Positions 48,001 through 63,829 of a DNA stretch of 64,000 bases are shown piece after piece. The first letter of the stretch is position 1. Each line of letters begins with the position of its first letter. A program made the position numbers and the translations under genes. The notes beneath the pieces are model-generated. The model was not told where the DNA came from and made no database searches. It saw nothing but the letters and a program-made list of their open reading frames with translations. Location of the stretch: assembly GCA_904066235.2 (NCBI GenBank), contig CAJFCV020000001.1, forward strand, positions 12,147,291-12,211,290, in the 5' to 3' direction. The stretch is from Bursaphelenchus xylophilus (Eukaryota > Nematoda > Chromadorea > Rhabditida > Aphelenchoididae).

Positions 48001-51000
48001 AAAAGGTGAATTAGTGATGACGGAGTGAATTGACAAGACATACAACATTCGAAAGCTAATCGCCTGAGATTTTAGCATGGCAAGTTTCAGCATTTTTGGA
48101 ATCAAACTACGCCCACACTGGGCGAAACACTCTGATATTATACTAGACACCGGTTTTGAAAAAAGGTGAATTAGTGATGACGGAGTGAATTGACAAGACA
48201 TACAACATTCGAAAGCTAATCGCCTGAGATTTTAGCATGGCAAGTTTCAGCATTTTTGGAATCAAACTACGCCCACACTGGGCGAAACACTCTGATATTA
48301 TACTAGACACCGGTTTTGAAAAAAGGTGAATTAGTGATGACGGAGTGAATTGACAAGACATACAACATTCGAAAGCTAATCGCCTGAGATTTTAGCATGG
48401 CAAGTTTCAGCATTTTTGGAATCAAACTACGCCCACACTGGGCGAAACACTCTGATATTATACTAGACACCGGTTTTGAAAAAAGGTGAATTAGTGATGA
48501 CGGAGTGAATTGACAAGACGTACACCATTCGAAAGCTAATCGCCTGAGATTTTAGCATGGCAAGTTTCAGCATTTTTGGAATCAAACTACGCCCACACTG
48601 GGCGAAACACTCTGATATTATACTAGACACCGGTTTTGAAAAAAGGTGAATTAGTGATGACGGAGTGAATTGACAAGACATACACCATTCGAAAGCTAAT
48701 CGCCTGAGATTTTAGCATGGCAAGTTTCAGCATTTTTGGAATCAAACTACGCCCACACTGGGCGAAACACTCTGATATTATACTAGACACCGGTTTTGAA
48801 AAAAGGTGAATTAGTGATGACGGAGTGAATTGACAAGACATACACCATTCGAAAGCTAATCGCCTGAGATTTTAGCATGGCAAGTTTCAGCATTTTTGGA
48901 ATCAAACTACGCCCACACTGGGCGAAACACTCTGATATTATACTAGACACCGGTTTTGAAAAAAGGTGAATTAGTGATGACGGAGTGAATTGACAAGACA
49001 TACACCATTCGAAAGGTAACCGCCTAAGATTTTAGCATGGCAAGTTTCAGCATTTTTGGAATCAAACTACGCCCACACTGGGCGAAACACTCTGATATTA
49101 TACTAGACACCGGTTTTGAAAAAAGGTGAATTAGTGATGACGGAGTGAATTGACAAGACATACACCATTCGAAAGCTAATCGCCTGAGATTTTAGCATGG
49201 CAAGTTTCAGCATTTTTGGAATCAAACTACGCCCACACTGGGCGAAACACTCTGATATTATACTAGACACCGGTTTTGAAAAAAGGTGAATTAGTGATGA
49301 CGGAGTGAATTGACAAGACATACACCATTCGAAAGCTAATCGCCTGAGATTTTAGCATGGCAAGTTTCAGAATTTTTGGAATCAAACTACGCCCACACTG
49401 GGCGAAACACTCTGATATTATACTAGACACCGGTTTTGAAAAAAGGTGAATTAGTGATGACGGAGTGAATTGACAAGACATACAACATTCGAAAGCTAAT
49501 CGCCTGAGATTTTAGCATGGCAAGTTTCAGCATTTTTGGAATCAAACTACGCCCACACTGGGCGAAACACTCTGATATTATACTAGACACCGGTTTTGAA
49601 AAAAGGTGAATTAGTGATGACGGAGTGAATTGACAAGACATACACCATTCGAAAGGTAATCGCCTGAGATTTTAGCATGGCAAGTTTCAGCATTTTTGGA
49701 ATCAAACTACGCCCACACTGGGCGAAACACTCTGATATTATACTAGACACCGGTTTTGAAAAAAGGTGAATTAGTGATGACGGAGTGAATTGACAAGACA
49801 TACACCATTCGAAAGCTAATCGCCTGAGATTTTAGCATGGCAAGTTTCAGCATTTTTGGAATCAAACTACGCCCACACTGGGCGAAACACTCTGATATTA
49901 TACTAGACACCGGTTTTGAAAAAAGGTGAATTAGTGATGACGGAGTGAATTGACAAGACATACACCATTCGAAAGGTGACCTCATAAGATTGTAGCACGG
50001 CAAGTTTCAGCATTTTTGGAATCAAACTACGCCCACACTGGGCGAAACACTCTGATATTATACTAGACACCGGTTTTGAAAAAAGGTGAATTAGTGATGA
50101 CGGAGTGAATTGACAAGACATACACCATTCGAAAGCTAATCGCCTGAGATTTTAGCATGGCAAGTTTCAGAATTTTTGGAATCAAACTACGCCCACACTG
50201 GGCGAAACACTCTGATATTATACTAGACACCGGTTTTGAAAAAAGGTGAATTAGTGATGACGGAGTGAATTGACAAGACATACACCATTCGAAAGGTAAC
50301 CGCCTAAGATTTTAGCATGGCAAGTTTCAGCATTTTTGGAATCAAACTACGCCCACACTGGGCGAAACACTCTGATATTATACTAGACACCGGTTTTGAA
50401 AAAAGGTGAATTAGTGATGACGGAGTGAATTGACAAGACATACACCATTCGAAAGCTAATCGCCTGAGATTTTAGCATGGCAAGTTTCAGCATTTTTGGA
50501 ATCAAACTACGCCCACACTGGGCGAAACACTCTGATATTATACTAGACACCGGTTTTGAAAAAAGGTGAATTAGTGATGACGGAGTGAATTGACAAGACA
50601 TACACCATTCGAAAGGTGACCGCCTAAGATTTTAGCATGGCAAGTTTCAGCATTTTTGGAATCAAACTACGCCCACACTGGGCGAAACACTCTGATATTA
50701 TACTAGACACCGGTTTTGAAAAAAGGTGAATTAGTGATGACGGAGTGAATTGACAAGACATACACCATTCGAAAGGTAACCTCCTAAGATTTTAGCATGG
50801 CAAGTTTCAGCATTTTTGGAATCAAACTACGCCCACACTGGGCGAAACACTCTGATATTATACTAGACACCGGTTTTGAAAAAAGGTGAATTAGTGATGA
50901 CGGAGTGAATTGACAAGACATACACCATTCGAAAGCTAATCGCCTGAGATTTTAGCATGGCAAGTTTCAGCATTTTTGGAATCAAACTACGCCCACACTG

Positions 51001-54000
51001 GGCGAAACACTCTGATATTATACTAGACACCGGTTTTGAAAAAAGGTGAATTAGTGATGACGGAGTGAATTGACAAGACATACACCATTCGAAAGGTAAC
51101 CGCCTAAGATTTTAGCATGGCAAGTTTCAGCATTTTTGGAATCAAACTACGCCCACACTGGGCGAAACACTCTGATATTATACTAGACACCGGTTTTGAA
51201 AAAAGGTGAATTAGTGATGACGGAGTGAATTGACAAGACGTACACCATTCGAAAGCTAATCGCCTGAGATTTTAGCATGGCAAGTTTCAGCATTTTTGGA
51301 ATCAAACTACGCCCACACTGGGCGAAACACTCTGATATTATACTAGACACCGGTTTTGAAAAAAGGTGAATTAGTGATGACGGAGTGAATTGACAAGACA
51401 TACACCATTCGAAAGCTAATCGCCTGAGATTTTAGCATGGCAAGTTTCAGAATTTTTGGAATCAAACTACGCCCACACTGGGCGAAACACTCTGATATTA
51501 TACTAGACACCGGTTTTGAAAAAAGGTGAATTAGTGATGACGGAGTGAATTGACAAGACATACACCATTCGAAAGGTAACCTCCTAAGATTTTAGCATGG
51601 CAAGTTTCAGCATTTTTGGAATCAAACTACGCCCACACTGGGCGAAACACTCTGATATTATACTAGACACCGGTTTTGAAAAAAGGTGAATTAGTGATGA
51701 CGGAGTGAATTGACAAGACATACACCATTCGAAAGCTAATCGCCTGAGATTTTAGCATGGCAAGTTTCAGAATTTTTGGAATCAAACTACGCCCACACTG
51801 GGCGAAACACTCTGATATTATACTAGACACCGGTTTTGAAAAAAGGTGAATTAGTGATGACGGAGTGAATTGACAAGACATACACCATTCGAAAGGTAAC
51901 CGCCTAAGATTTTAGCATGGCAAGTTTCAGCATTTTTGGAATCAAACTACGCCCACACTGGGCGAAACACTCTGATATTATACTAGACACCGGTTTTGAA
52001 AAAAGGTGAATTAGTGATGACGGAGTGAATTGACAAGACATACACCATTCGAAAGCTAATCGCCTGAGATTTTAGCATGGCAAGTTTCAGCATTTTTGGA
52101 ATCAAACTACGCCCACACTGGGCGAAACACTCTGATATTATACTAGACACCGGTTTTGAAAAAAGGTGAATTAGTGATGACGGAGTGAATTGACAAGACA
52201 CACAACATTCGAAAGCTAATCGCCTGAGATTTTAGCATGGCAAGTTTCAGAATTTTTGGAATCAAACTACGCCCACACTGGGCGAAACACTCTGATATTA
52301 TACTAGACACCGGTTTTGAAAAAAGGTGAATTAGTGATGACGGAGTGAATTGACAAGACATACACCATTCGAAAGGTAACCTCCTAAGATTTTAGCATGG
52401 CAAGTTTCAGCATTTTTGGAATCAAACTACGCCCACACTGGGCGAAACACTCTGATATTATACTAGACACCGGTTTTGAAAAAAGGTGAATTAGTGATGA
52501 CGGAGTGAATTGACAAGACATACACCATTCGAAAGGTAACCTCCTAAGATTTTAGCATGGCAAGTTTCAGCATTTTTGGAATCAAACTACGCCCACACTG
52601 GGCGAAACACTCTGATATTATACTAGACACCGGTTTTGAAAAAAGGTGAATTAGTGATGACGGAGTGAATTGACAAGACATACACCATTCGAAAGGTAAC
52701 CGCCTAAGATTTTAGCATGGCAAGTTTCAGCATTTTTGGAATCAAACTACGCCCACACTGGGCGAAACACTCTGATATTATACTAGACACCGGTTTTGAA
52801 AAAAGGTGAATTAGTGATGACGGAGTGAATTGACAAGACATACACCATTCGAAAGCTAATCGCCTGAGATTTTAGCATGGCAAGTTTCAGCATTTTTGGA
52901 ATCAAACTACGCCCACACTGGGCGAAACACTCTGATATTATACTAGACACCGGTTTTGAAAAAAGGTGAATTAGTGATGACGGAGTGAATTGACAAGACA
53001 TACACCATTCGAAAGCTAATCGCCTGAGATTTTAGCATGGCAAGTTTCAGCATTTTTGGAATCAAACTACGCCCACACTGGGCGAAACACTCTGATATTA
53101 TACTAGACACCGGTTTTGAAAAAAGGTGAATTAGTGATGACGGAGTGAATTGACAAGACATACACCATTCGAAAGGTAACCTCCTAAGATTTTAGCATGG
53201 CAAGTTTCAGCATTTTTGGAATCAAACTACGCCCACACTGGGCGAAACACTCTGATATTATACTAGACACCGGTTTTGAAAAAAGGTGAATTAGTGATGA
53301 CGGAGTGAATTGACAAGACATACACCATTCGAAAGCTAATCGCCTGAGATTTTAGCATGGCAAGTTTCAGAATTTTTGGAATCAAACTACGCCCACACTG
53401 GGCGAAACACTCTGATATTATACTAGACACCGGTTTTGAAAAAAGGTGAATTAGTGATGACGGAGTGAATTGACAAGACATACACCATTCGAAAGCTAAT
53501 CGCCTGAGATTTTAGCATGGCAAGTTTCAGCATTTTTGGAATCAAACTACGCCCACACTGGGCGAAACACTCTGATATTATACTAGACACCGGTTTTGAA
53601 AAAAGGTGAATTAGTGATGACGGAGTGAATTGACAAGACATACAACATTCGAAAGCTAATCGCCTGAGATTTTAGCATGGCAAGTTTCAGCATTTTTGGA
53701 ATCAAACTACGCCCACACTGGGCGAAACACTCTGATATTATACTAGACACCGGTTTTGAAAAAAGGTGAATTAGTGATGACGGAGTGAATTGACAAGACA
53801 TACAACATTCGAAAGCTAATCGCCTGAGATTTTAGCATGGCAAGTTTCAGAATTTTTGGAATCAAACTACGCCCACACTGGGCGAAACACTCTGATATTA
53901 TACTAGACACCGGTTTTGAAAAAAGGTGAATTAGTGATGACGGAGTGAATTGACAAGACATACACCATTCGAAAGGTAACCTCCTAAGATTTTAGCATGG

Positions 54001-57000
54001 CAAGTTTCAGCATTTTTGGAATCAAACTACGCCCACACTGGGCGAAACACTCTGATATTATACTAGACACCGGTTTTGAAAAAAGGTGAATTAGTGATGA
54101 CGGAGTGAATTGACAAGACATACACCATTCGAAAGCTAATCGCCTGAGATTTTAGCATGGCAAGTTTCAGCATTTTTGGAATCAAACTACGCCCACACTG
54201 GGCGAAACACTCTGATATTATACTAGACACCGGTTTTGAAAAAAGGTGAATTAGTGATGACGGAGTGAATTGACAAGACATACACCATTCGAAAGCTAAT
54301 CGCCTGAGATTTTAGCATGGCAAGTTTCAGCATTTTTGGAATCAAACTACGCCCACACTGGGCGAAACACTCTGATATTATACTAGACACCGGTTTTGAA
54401 AAAAGGTGAATTAGTGATGACGGAGTGAATTGACAAGACATACACCATTCGAAAGCTAATCGCCTGAGATTTTAGCATGGCAAGTTTCAGCATTTTTGGA
54501 ATCAAACTACGCCCACACTGGGCGAAACACTCTGATATTATACTAGACACCGGTTTTGAAAAAAGGTGAATTAGTGATGACGGAGTGAATTGACAAGACA
54601 TACACCATTCGAAAGGTAATCGCCTGAGATTTTAGCATGGCAAGTTTCAGCATTTTTGGAATCAAACTACGCCCACACTGGGCGAAACACTCTGATATTA
54701 TACTAGACACCGGTTTTGAAAAAAGGTGAATTAGTGATGACGGAGTGAATTGACAAGACATACAACATTCGAAAGCTAATCGCCTGAGATTTTAGCATGG
54801 CAAGTTTCAGAATTTTTGGAATCAAACTACGCCCACACTGGGCGAAACACTCTGATATTATACTAGACACCGGTTTTGAAAAAAGGTGAATTAGTGATGA
54901 CGGAGTGAATTGACAAGACATACACCATTCGAAAGCTAATCGCCTGAGATTTTAGCATGGCAAGTTTCAGCATTTTTGGAATCAAACTACGCCCACACTG
55001 GGCGAAACACTCTGATATTATACTAGACACCGGTTTTGAAAAAAGGTGAATTAGTGATGACGGAGTGAATTGACAAGACATACACCATTCGAAAGCTAAT
55101 CGCCTGAGATTTTAGCATGGCAAGTTTCAGCATTTTTGGAATCAAACTACGCCCACACTGGGCGAAACACTCTGATATTATACTAGACACCGGTTTTGAA
55201 AAAAGGTGAATTAGTGATGACGGAGTGAATTGACAAGACATACAACATTCGAAAGCTAATCGCCTGAGATTTTAGCATGGCAAGTTTCAGAATTTTTGGA
55301 ATCAAACTACGCCCACACTGGGCGAAACACTCTGATATTATACTAGACACCGGTTTTGAAAAAAGGTGAATTAGTGATGACGGAGTGAATTGACAAGACA
55401 TACACCATTCGAAAGCTAATCGCCTGAGATTTTAGCATGGCAAGTTTCAGCATTTTTGGAATCAAACTACGCCCACACTGGGCGAAACACTCTGATATTA
55501 TACTAGACACCGGTTTTGAAAAAAGGTGAATTAGTGATGACGGAGTGAATTGACAAGACATACACCATTCGAAAGCTAATCGCCTGAGATTTTAGCATGG
55601 CAAGTTTCAGAATTTTTGGAATCAAACTACGCCCACACTGGGCGAAACACTCTGATATTATACTAGACACCGGTTTTGAAAAAAGGTGAATTAGTGATGA
55701 CGGAGTGAATTGACAAGACATACACCATTCGAAAGCTAATCGCCTGAGATTTTAGCATGGCAAGTTTCAGAATTTTTGGAATCAAACTACGCCCACACTG
55801 GGCGAAACACTCTGATATTATACTAGACACCGGTTTTGAAAAAAGGTGAATTAGTGATGACGGAGTGAATTGACAAGACATACAACATTCGAAAGCTAAT
55901 CGCCTGAGATTTTAGCATGGCAAGTTTCAGAATTTTTGGAATCAAACTACGCCCACACTGGGCGAAACACTCTGATATTATACTAGACACCGGTTTTGAA
56001 AAAAGGTGAATTAGTGATGACGGAGTGAATTGACAAGACATACACCATTCGAAAGCTAATCGCCTGAGATTTTAGCATGGCAAGTTTCAGCATTTTTGGA
56101 ATCAAACTACGCCCACACTGGGCGAAACACTCTGATATTATACTAGACACCGGTTTTGAAAAAAGGTGAATTAGTGATGACGGAGTGAATTGACAAGACA
56201 TACACCATTCGAAAGGTAACCTCCTAAGATTTTAGCATGGCAAGTTTCAGCATTTTTGGAATCAAACTACGCCCACACTGGGCGAAACACTCTGATATTA
56301 TACTAGACACCGGTTTTGAAAAAAGGTGAATTAGTGATGACGGAGTGAATTGACAAGACATACAACATTCGAAAGCTAATCGCCTGAGATTTTAGCATGG
56401 CAAGTTTCAGCATTTTTGGAATCAAACTACGCCCACACTGGGCGAAACACTCTGATATTATACTAGACACCGGTTTTGAAAAAAGGTGAATTAGTGATGA
56501 CGGAGTGAATTGACAAGACATACAACATTCGAAAGCTAATCGCCTGAGATTTTAGCATGGCAAGTTTCAGCATTTTTGGAATCAAACTACGCCCACACTG
56601 GGCGAAACACTCTGATATTATACTAGACACCGGTTTTGAAAAAAGGTGAATTAGTGATGACGGAGTGAATTGACAAGACATACACCATTCGAAAGCTAAT
56701 CGCCTGAGATTTTAGCATGGCAAGTTTCAGCATTTTTGGAATCAAACTACGCCCACACTGGGCGAAACACTCTGATATTATACTAGACACCGGTTTTGAA
56801 AAAAGGTGAATTAGTGATGACGGAGTGAATTGACAAGACATACACCATTCGAAAGCTAATCGCCTGAGATTTTAGCATGGCAAGTTTCAGCATTTTTGGA
56901 ATCAAACTACGCCCACACTGGGCGAAACACTCTGATATTATACTAGACACCGGTTTTGAAAAAAGGTGAATTAGTGATGACGGAGTGAATTGACAAGACA

Positions 57001-59829
57001 TACACCATTCGAAAGCTAATCGCCTGAGATTTTAGCATGGCAAGTTTCAGCATTTTTGGAATCAAACTACGCCCACACTGGGCGAAACACTCTGATATTA
57101 TACTAGACACCGGTTTTGAAAAAAGGTGAATTAGTGATGACGGAGTGAATTGACAAGACATACACCATTCGAAAGCTAATCGCCTGAGATTTTAGCATGG
57201 CAAGTTTCAGCATTTTTGGAATCAAACTACGCCCACACTGGGCGAAACACTCTGATATTATACTAGACACCGGTTTTGAAAAAAGGTGAATTAGTGATGA
57301 CGGAGTGAATTGACAAGACATACACCATTCGAAAGCTAATCGCCTGAGATTTTAGCATGGCAAGTTTCAGCATTTTTGGAATCAAACTACGCCCACACTG
57401 GGCGAAACACTCTGATATTATACTAGACACCGGTTTTGAAAAAAGGTGAATTAGTGATGACGGAGTGAATTGACAAGACATACACCATTCGAAAGCTAAT
57501 CGCCTGAGATTTTAGCATGGCAAGTTTCAGCATTTTTGGAATCAAACTACGCCCACACTGGGCGAAACACTCTGATATTATACTAGACACCGGTTTTGAA
57601 AAAAGGTGAATTAGTGATGACGGAGTGAATTGACAAGACATACAACATTCGAAAGCTAATCGCCTGAGATTTTAGCATGGCAAGTTTCAGAATTTTTGGA
57701 ATCAAACTACGCCCACACTGGGCGAAACACTCTGATATTATACTAGACACCGGTTTTGAAAAAAGGTGAATTAGTGATGACGGAGTGAATTGACAAGACA
57801 TACACCATTCGAAAGGTAACCGCCTAAGATTTTAGCATGGCAAGTTTCAGCATTTTTGGAATCAAACTACGCCCACACTGGGCGAAACACTCTGATATTA
57901 TACTAGACACCGGTTTTGAAAAAAGGTGAATTAGTGATGACGGAGTGAATTGACAAGACATACACCATTCGAAAGGTAACCTCCTAAGATTTTAGCATGG
58001 CAAGTTTCAGCATTTTTGGAATCAAACTACGCCCACACTGGGCGAAACACTCTGATATTATACTAGACACCGGTTTTGAAAAAAGGTGAATTAGTGATGA
58101 CGGAGTGAATTGACAAGACATACAACATTCGAAAGCTAATCGCCTGAGATTTTAGCATGGCAAGTTTCAGAATTTTTGGAATCAAACTACGCCCACACTG
58201 GGCGAAACACTCTGATATTATACTAGACACCGGTTTTGAAAAAAGGTGAATTAGTGATGACGGAGTGAATTGACAAGACATACACCATTCGAAAGCTAAT
58301 CGCCTGAGATTTTAGCATGGCAAGTTTCAGAATTTTTGGAATCAAACTACGCCCACACTGGGCGAAACACTCTGATATTATACTAGACACCGGTTTTGAA
58401 AAAAGGTGAATTAGTGATGACGGAGTGAATTGACAAGACATACACCATTCGAAAGCTAATCGCCTGAGATTTTAGCATGGCAAGTTTCAGCATTTTTGGA
58501 ATCAAACTACGCCCACACTGGGCGAAACACTCTGATATTATACTAGACACCGGTTTTGAAAAAAGGTGAATTAGTGATGACGGAGTGAATTGACAAGACA
58601 TACAACATTCGAAAGCTAATCGCCTGAGATTTTAGCATGGCAAGTTTCAGCATTTTTGGAATCAAACTACGCCCACACTGGGCGAAACACTCTGATATTA
58701 TACTAGACACCGGTTTTGAAAAAAGGTGAATTAGTGATGACGGAGTGAATTGACAAGACGTACACCATTCGAAAGGTGACCGCCTAAGATTTTAGCATGG
58801 CAAGTTTCAGCATTTTTGGAATCAAACTACGCCCACACTGGGCGAAACACTCTGATATTATACTAGACACCGGTTTTGAAAAAAGGTGAATTAGTGATGA
58901 CGGAGTGAATTGACAAGACATACACCATTCGAAAGCTAATCGCCTGAGATTTTAGCATGGCAAGTTTCAGAATTTTTGGAATCAAACTACGCCCACACTG
59001 GGCGAAACACTCTGATATTATACTAGACACCGGTTTTGAAAAAAGGTGAATTAGTGATGACGGAGTGAATTGACAAGACATACACCATTCGAAAGCTAAT
59101 CGCCTGAGATTTTAGCATGGCAAGTTTCAGCATTTTTGGAATCAAACTACGCCCACACTGGGCGAAACACTCTGATATTATACTAGACACCGGTTTTGAA
59201 AAAAGGTGAATTAGTGATGACGGAGTGAATTGACAAGACATACACCATTCGAAAGCTAATCGCCTGAGATTTTAGCATGGCAAGTTTCAGCATTTTTGGA
59301 ATCAAACTACGCCCACACTGGGCGAAACACTCTGATATTATACTAGACACCGGTTTTGAAAAAAGGTGAATTAGTGATGACGGAGTGAATTGACAAGACA
59401 TACACCATTCGAAAGCTAATCGCCTGAGATTTTAGCATGGCAAGTTTCAGCATTTTTGGAATCAAACTACGCCCACACTGGGCGAAACACTCTGATATTA
59501 TACTAGACACCGGTTTTGAAAAAAGGTGAATTAGTGATGACGGAGTGAATTGACAAGACATACACCATTCGAAAGCTAATCGCCTGAGATTTTAGCATGG
59601 CAAGTTTCAGCATTTTTGGAATCAAACTACGCCCACACTGGGCGAAACACTCTGATATTATACTAGACACCGGTTTTGAAAAAAGGTGAATTAGTGATGA
59701 CGGAGTGAATTGACAAGACATACACCATTCGAAAGCTAATCGCCTGAGATTTTAGCATGGCAAGTTTCAGCATTTTTGGAATCAAACTACGCCCACACTG
59801 GGCGAAACACTCTGATATTATACTAGACA

Positions 59830-62800
59830 CCGGTTTTGAAAAAAGGTGAATTAGTGATGACGGAGTGAATTGACAAGACGTACACCATTCGAAAGGTAAC
59901 CGCCTAAGATTTTAGCATGGCAAGTTTCAGCATTTTTGGAATCAAACTACGCCCACACTGGGCGAAACACTCTGATATTATACTAGACACCGGTTTTGAA
60001 AAAAGGTGAATTAGTGATGACGGAGTGAATTGACAAGACATACACCATTCGAAAGCTAATCGCCTGAGATTTTAGCATGGCAAGTTTCAGAATTTTTGGA
60101 ATCAAACTACGCCCACACTGGGCGAAACACTCTGATATTATACTAGACACCGGTTTTGAAAAAAGGTGAATTAGTGATGACGGAGTGAATTGACAAGACA
60201 TACACCATTCGAAAGGTAACCTCCTAAGATTTTAGCATGGCAAGTTTCAGAATTTTTGGAATCAAACTACGCCCACACTGGGCGAAACACTCTGATATTA
60301 TACTAGACACCGGTTTTGAAAAAAGGTGAATTAGTGATGACGGAGTGAATTGACAAGACATACACCATTCGAAAGCTAATCGCCTGAGATTTTAGCATGG
60401 CAAGTTTCAGAATTTTTGGAATCAAACTACGCCCACACTGGGCGAAACACTCTGATATTATACTAGACACCGGTTTTGAAAAAAGGTGAATTAGTGATGA
60501 CGGAGTGAATTGACAAGACATACACCATTCGAAAGGTGACCGCCTAAGATTTTAGCATGGCAAGTTTCAGCATTTTTGGAATCAAACTACGCCCACACTG
60601 GGCGAAACACTCTGATATTATACTAGACACCGGTTTTGAAAAAAGGTGAATTAGTGATGACGGAGTGAATTGACAAGACGTACACCATTCGAAAGGTGAC
60701 CGCCTAAGATTTTAGCATGGCAAGTTTCAGCATTTTTGGAATCAAACTACGCCCACACTGGGCGAAACACTCTGATATTATACTAGACACCGGTTTTGAA
60801 AAAAGGTGAATTAGTGATGACGGAGTGAATTGACAAGACATACACCATTCGAAAGCTAATCGCCTGAGATTTTAGCATGGCAAGTTTCAGAATTTTTGGA
60901 ATCAAACTACGCCCACACTGGGCGAAACACTCTGATATTATACTAGACACCGGTTTTGAAAAAAGGTGAATTAGTGATGACGGAGTGAATTGACAAGACA
61001 TACACCATTCGAAAGGTGACCGCCTAAGATTTTAGCATGGCAAGTTTCAGCATTTTTGGAATCAAACTACGCCCACACTGGGCGAAACACTCTGATATTA
61101 TACTAGACACCGGTTTTGAAAAAAGGTGAATTAGTGATGACGGAGTGAATTGACAAGACATACACCATTCGAAAGCTAATCGCCTGAGATTTTAGCATGG
61201 CAAGTTTCAGAATTTTTGGAATCAAACTACGCCCACACTGGGCGAAACACTCTGATATTATACTAGACACCGGTTTTGAAAAAAGGTGAATTAGTGATGA
61301 CGGAGTGAATTGACAAGACGTACACCATTCGAAAGCTAATCGCCTGAGATTTTAGCATGGCAAGTTTCAGCATTTTTGGAATCAAACTACGCCCACACTG
61401 GGCGAAACACTCTGATATTATACTAGACACCGGTTTTGAAAAAAGGTGAATTAGTGATGACGGAGTGAATTGACAAGACATACACCATTCGAAAGGTGAC
61501 CGCCTAAGATTTTAGCATGGCAAGTTTCAGCATTTTTGGAATCAAACTACGCCCACACTGGGCGAAACACTCTGATATTATACTAGACACCGGTTTTGAA
61601 AAAAGGTGAATTAGTGATGACGGAGTGAATTGACAAGACATACACCATTCGAAAGGTAACCGCCTGAGATTTTAGCATGGCAAGTTTCAGCATTTTTGGA
61701 ATCAAACTACGCCCACACTGGGCGAAACACTCTGATATTATACTAGACACCGGTTTTGAAAAAAGGTGAATTAGTGATGACGGAGTGAATTGACAAGACA
61801 TACACCATTCGAAAGGTAACCGCCTGAGATTTTAGCATGGCAAGTTTCAGCATTTTTGGAATCAAACTACGCCCACACTGGGCGAAACACTCTGATATTA
61901 TACTAGACACCGGTTTTGAAAAAAGGTGAATTAGTGATGACGGAGTGAATTGACAAGACGTACACCATTCGAAAGCTAATCGCCTGAGATTTTAGCATGG
62001 CAAGTTTCAGCATTTTTGGAATCAAACTACGCCCACACTGGGCGAAACACTCTGATATTATACTAGACACCGGTTTTGAAAAAAGGTGAATTAGTGATGA
62101 CGGAGTGAATTGACAAGACGTACACCATTCGAAAGGTGACCGCCTAAGATTTTAGCATGGCAAGTTTCAGCATTTTTGGAATCAAACTACGCCCACACTG
62201 GGCGAAACACTCTGATATTATACTAGACACCGGTTTTGAAAAAAGGTGAATTAGTGATGACGGAGTGAATTGACAAGACATACACCATTCGAAAGGTAAC
62301 CTCCTAAGATTTTAGCATGGCAAGTTTCAGCATTTTTGGAATCAAACTACGCCCACACTGGGCGAAACACTCTGATATTATACTAGACACCGGTTTTGAA
62401 AAAAGGTGAATTAGTGATGACGGAGTGAATTGACAAGACATACACCATTCGAAAGGTGACCGCCTAAGATTTTAGCATGGCAAGTTTCAGCATTTTTGGA
62501 ATCAAACTACGCCCACACTGGGCGAAACACTCTGATATTATACTAGACACCGGTTTTGAAAAAAGGTGAATTAGTGATGACGGAGTGAATTGACAAGACG
62601 TACACCATTCGAAAGGTAACCGCCTAAGATTTTAGCATGGCAAGTTTCAGCATTTTTGGAATCAAACTACGCCCACACTGGGCGAAACACTCTGATATTA
62701 TACTAGACACCGGTTTTGAAAAAAGGTGAATTAGTGATGACGGAGTGAATTGACAAGACATACACCATTCGAAAGCTAATCGCCTGAGATTTTAGCATGG

Positions 62801-63349
62801 CAAGTTTCAGAATTTTTGGAATCAAACTACGCCCACACTGGGCGAAACACTCTGATATTATACTAGACACCGGTTTTGAAAAAAGGTGAATTAGTGATGA
62901 CGGAGTGAATTGACAAGACATACACCATTCGAAAGGTAACCTCCTAAGATTTTAGCATGGCAAGTTTCAGAATTTTTGGAATCAAACTACGCCCACACTG
63001 GGCGAAACACTCTGATATTATACTAGACACCGGTTTTGAAAAAAGGTGAATTAGTGATGACGGAGTGAATTGACAAGACATACACCATTCGAAAGGTAAC
63101 CGCCTAAGATTTTAGCATGGCAAGTTTCAGAATTTTTGGAATCAAACTACGCCCACACTGGGCGAAACACTCTGATATTATACTAGACACCGGTTTTGAA
63201 AAAAGGTGAATTAGTGATGACGGAGTGAATTGACAAGACATACACCATTCGAAAGGTGACCGCCTAAGATTTTAGCATGGCAAGTTTCAGCATTTTTGGA
63301 ATCAAACTACGCCCACACTGGGCGAAACACTCTGATATTATACTAGACA
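59830..63349. repeat. 5-monomer block duplicated 2720 bp apart (m375-379 and m392-396)
   Basis: Both copies (59830-60629 and 62550-63349) read G-C5, A-C1*, A-C4*, then C1* or C5*, then A-C3. A-C4 with 102A exists only in these two places (m377, m394). G-C5 is otherwise seen only at m204. The offset of 17 monomers equals that of the m61/m78 duplication, but the content differs. Confidence 0.85.
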
Positions 63350-63829
63350 CCGGTTTTGAAAAAAGGTGAATTAGTGATGACGGAGTGAATTGACAAGACA
63401 TACACCATTCGAAAGCTAATCGCCTGAGATTTTAGCATGGCAAGTTTCAGCATTTTTGGAATCAAACTACGCCCACACTGGGCGAAACACTCTGATATTA
63501 TACTAGACACCGGTTTTGAAAAAAGGTGAATTAGTGATGACGGAGTGAATTGACAAGACGTACACCATTCGAAAGCTAATCGCCTGAGATTTTAGCATGG
63601 CAAGTTTCAGCATTTTTGGAATCAAACTACGCCCACACTGGGCGAAACACTCTGATATTATACTAGACACCGGTTTTGAAAAAAGGTGAATTAGTGATGA
63701 CGGAGTGAATTGACAAGACATACACCATTCGAAAGGTAACCTCCTCAGATTTTAGCATGGCAAGTTTCAGCATTTTTGGAATCAAACTACGCCCACACTG
63801 GGCGAAACACTCTGATATTATACTAGACA

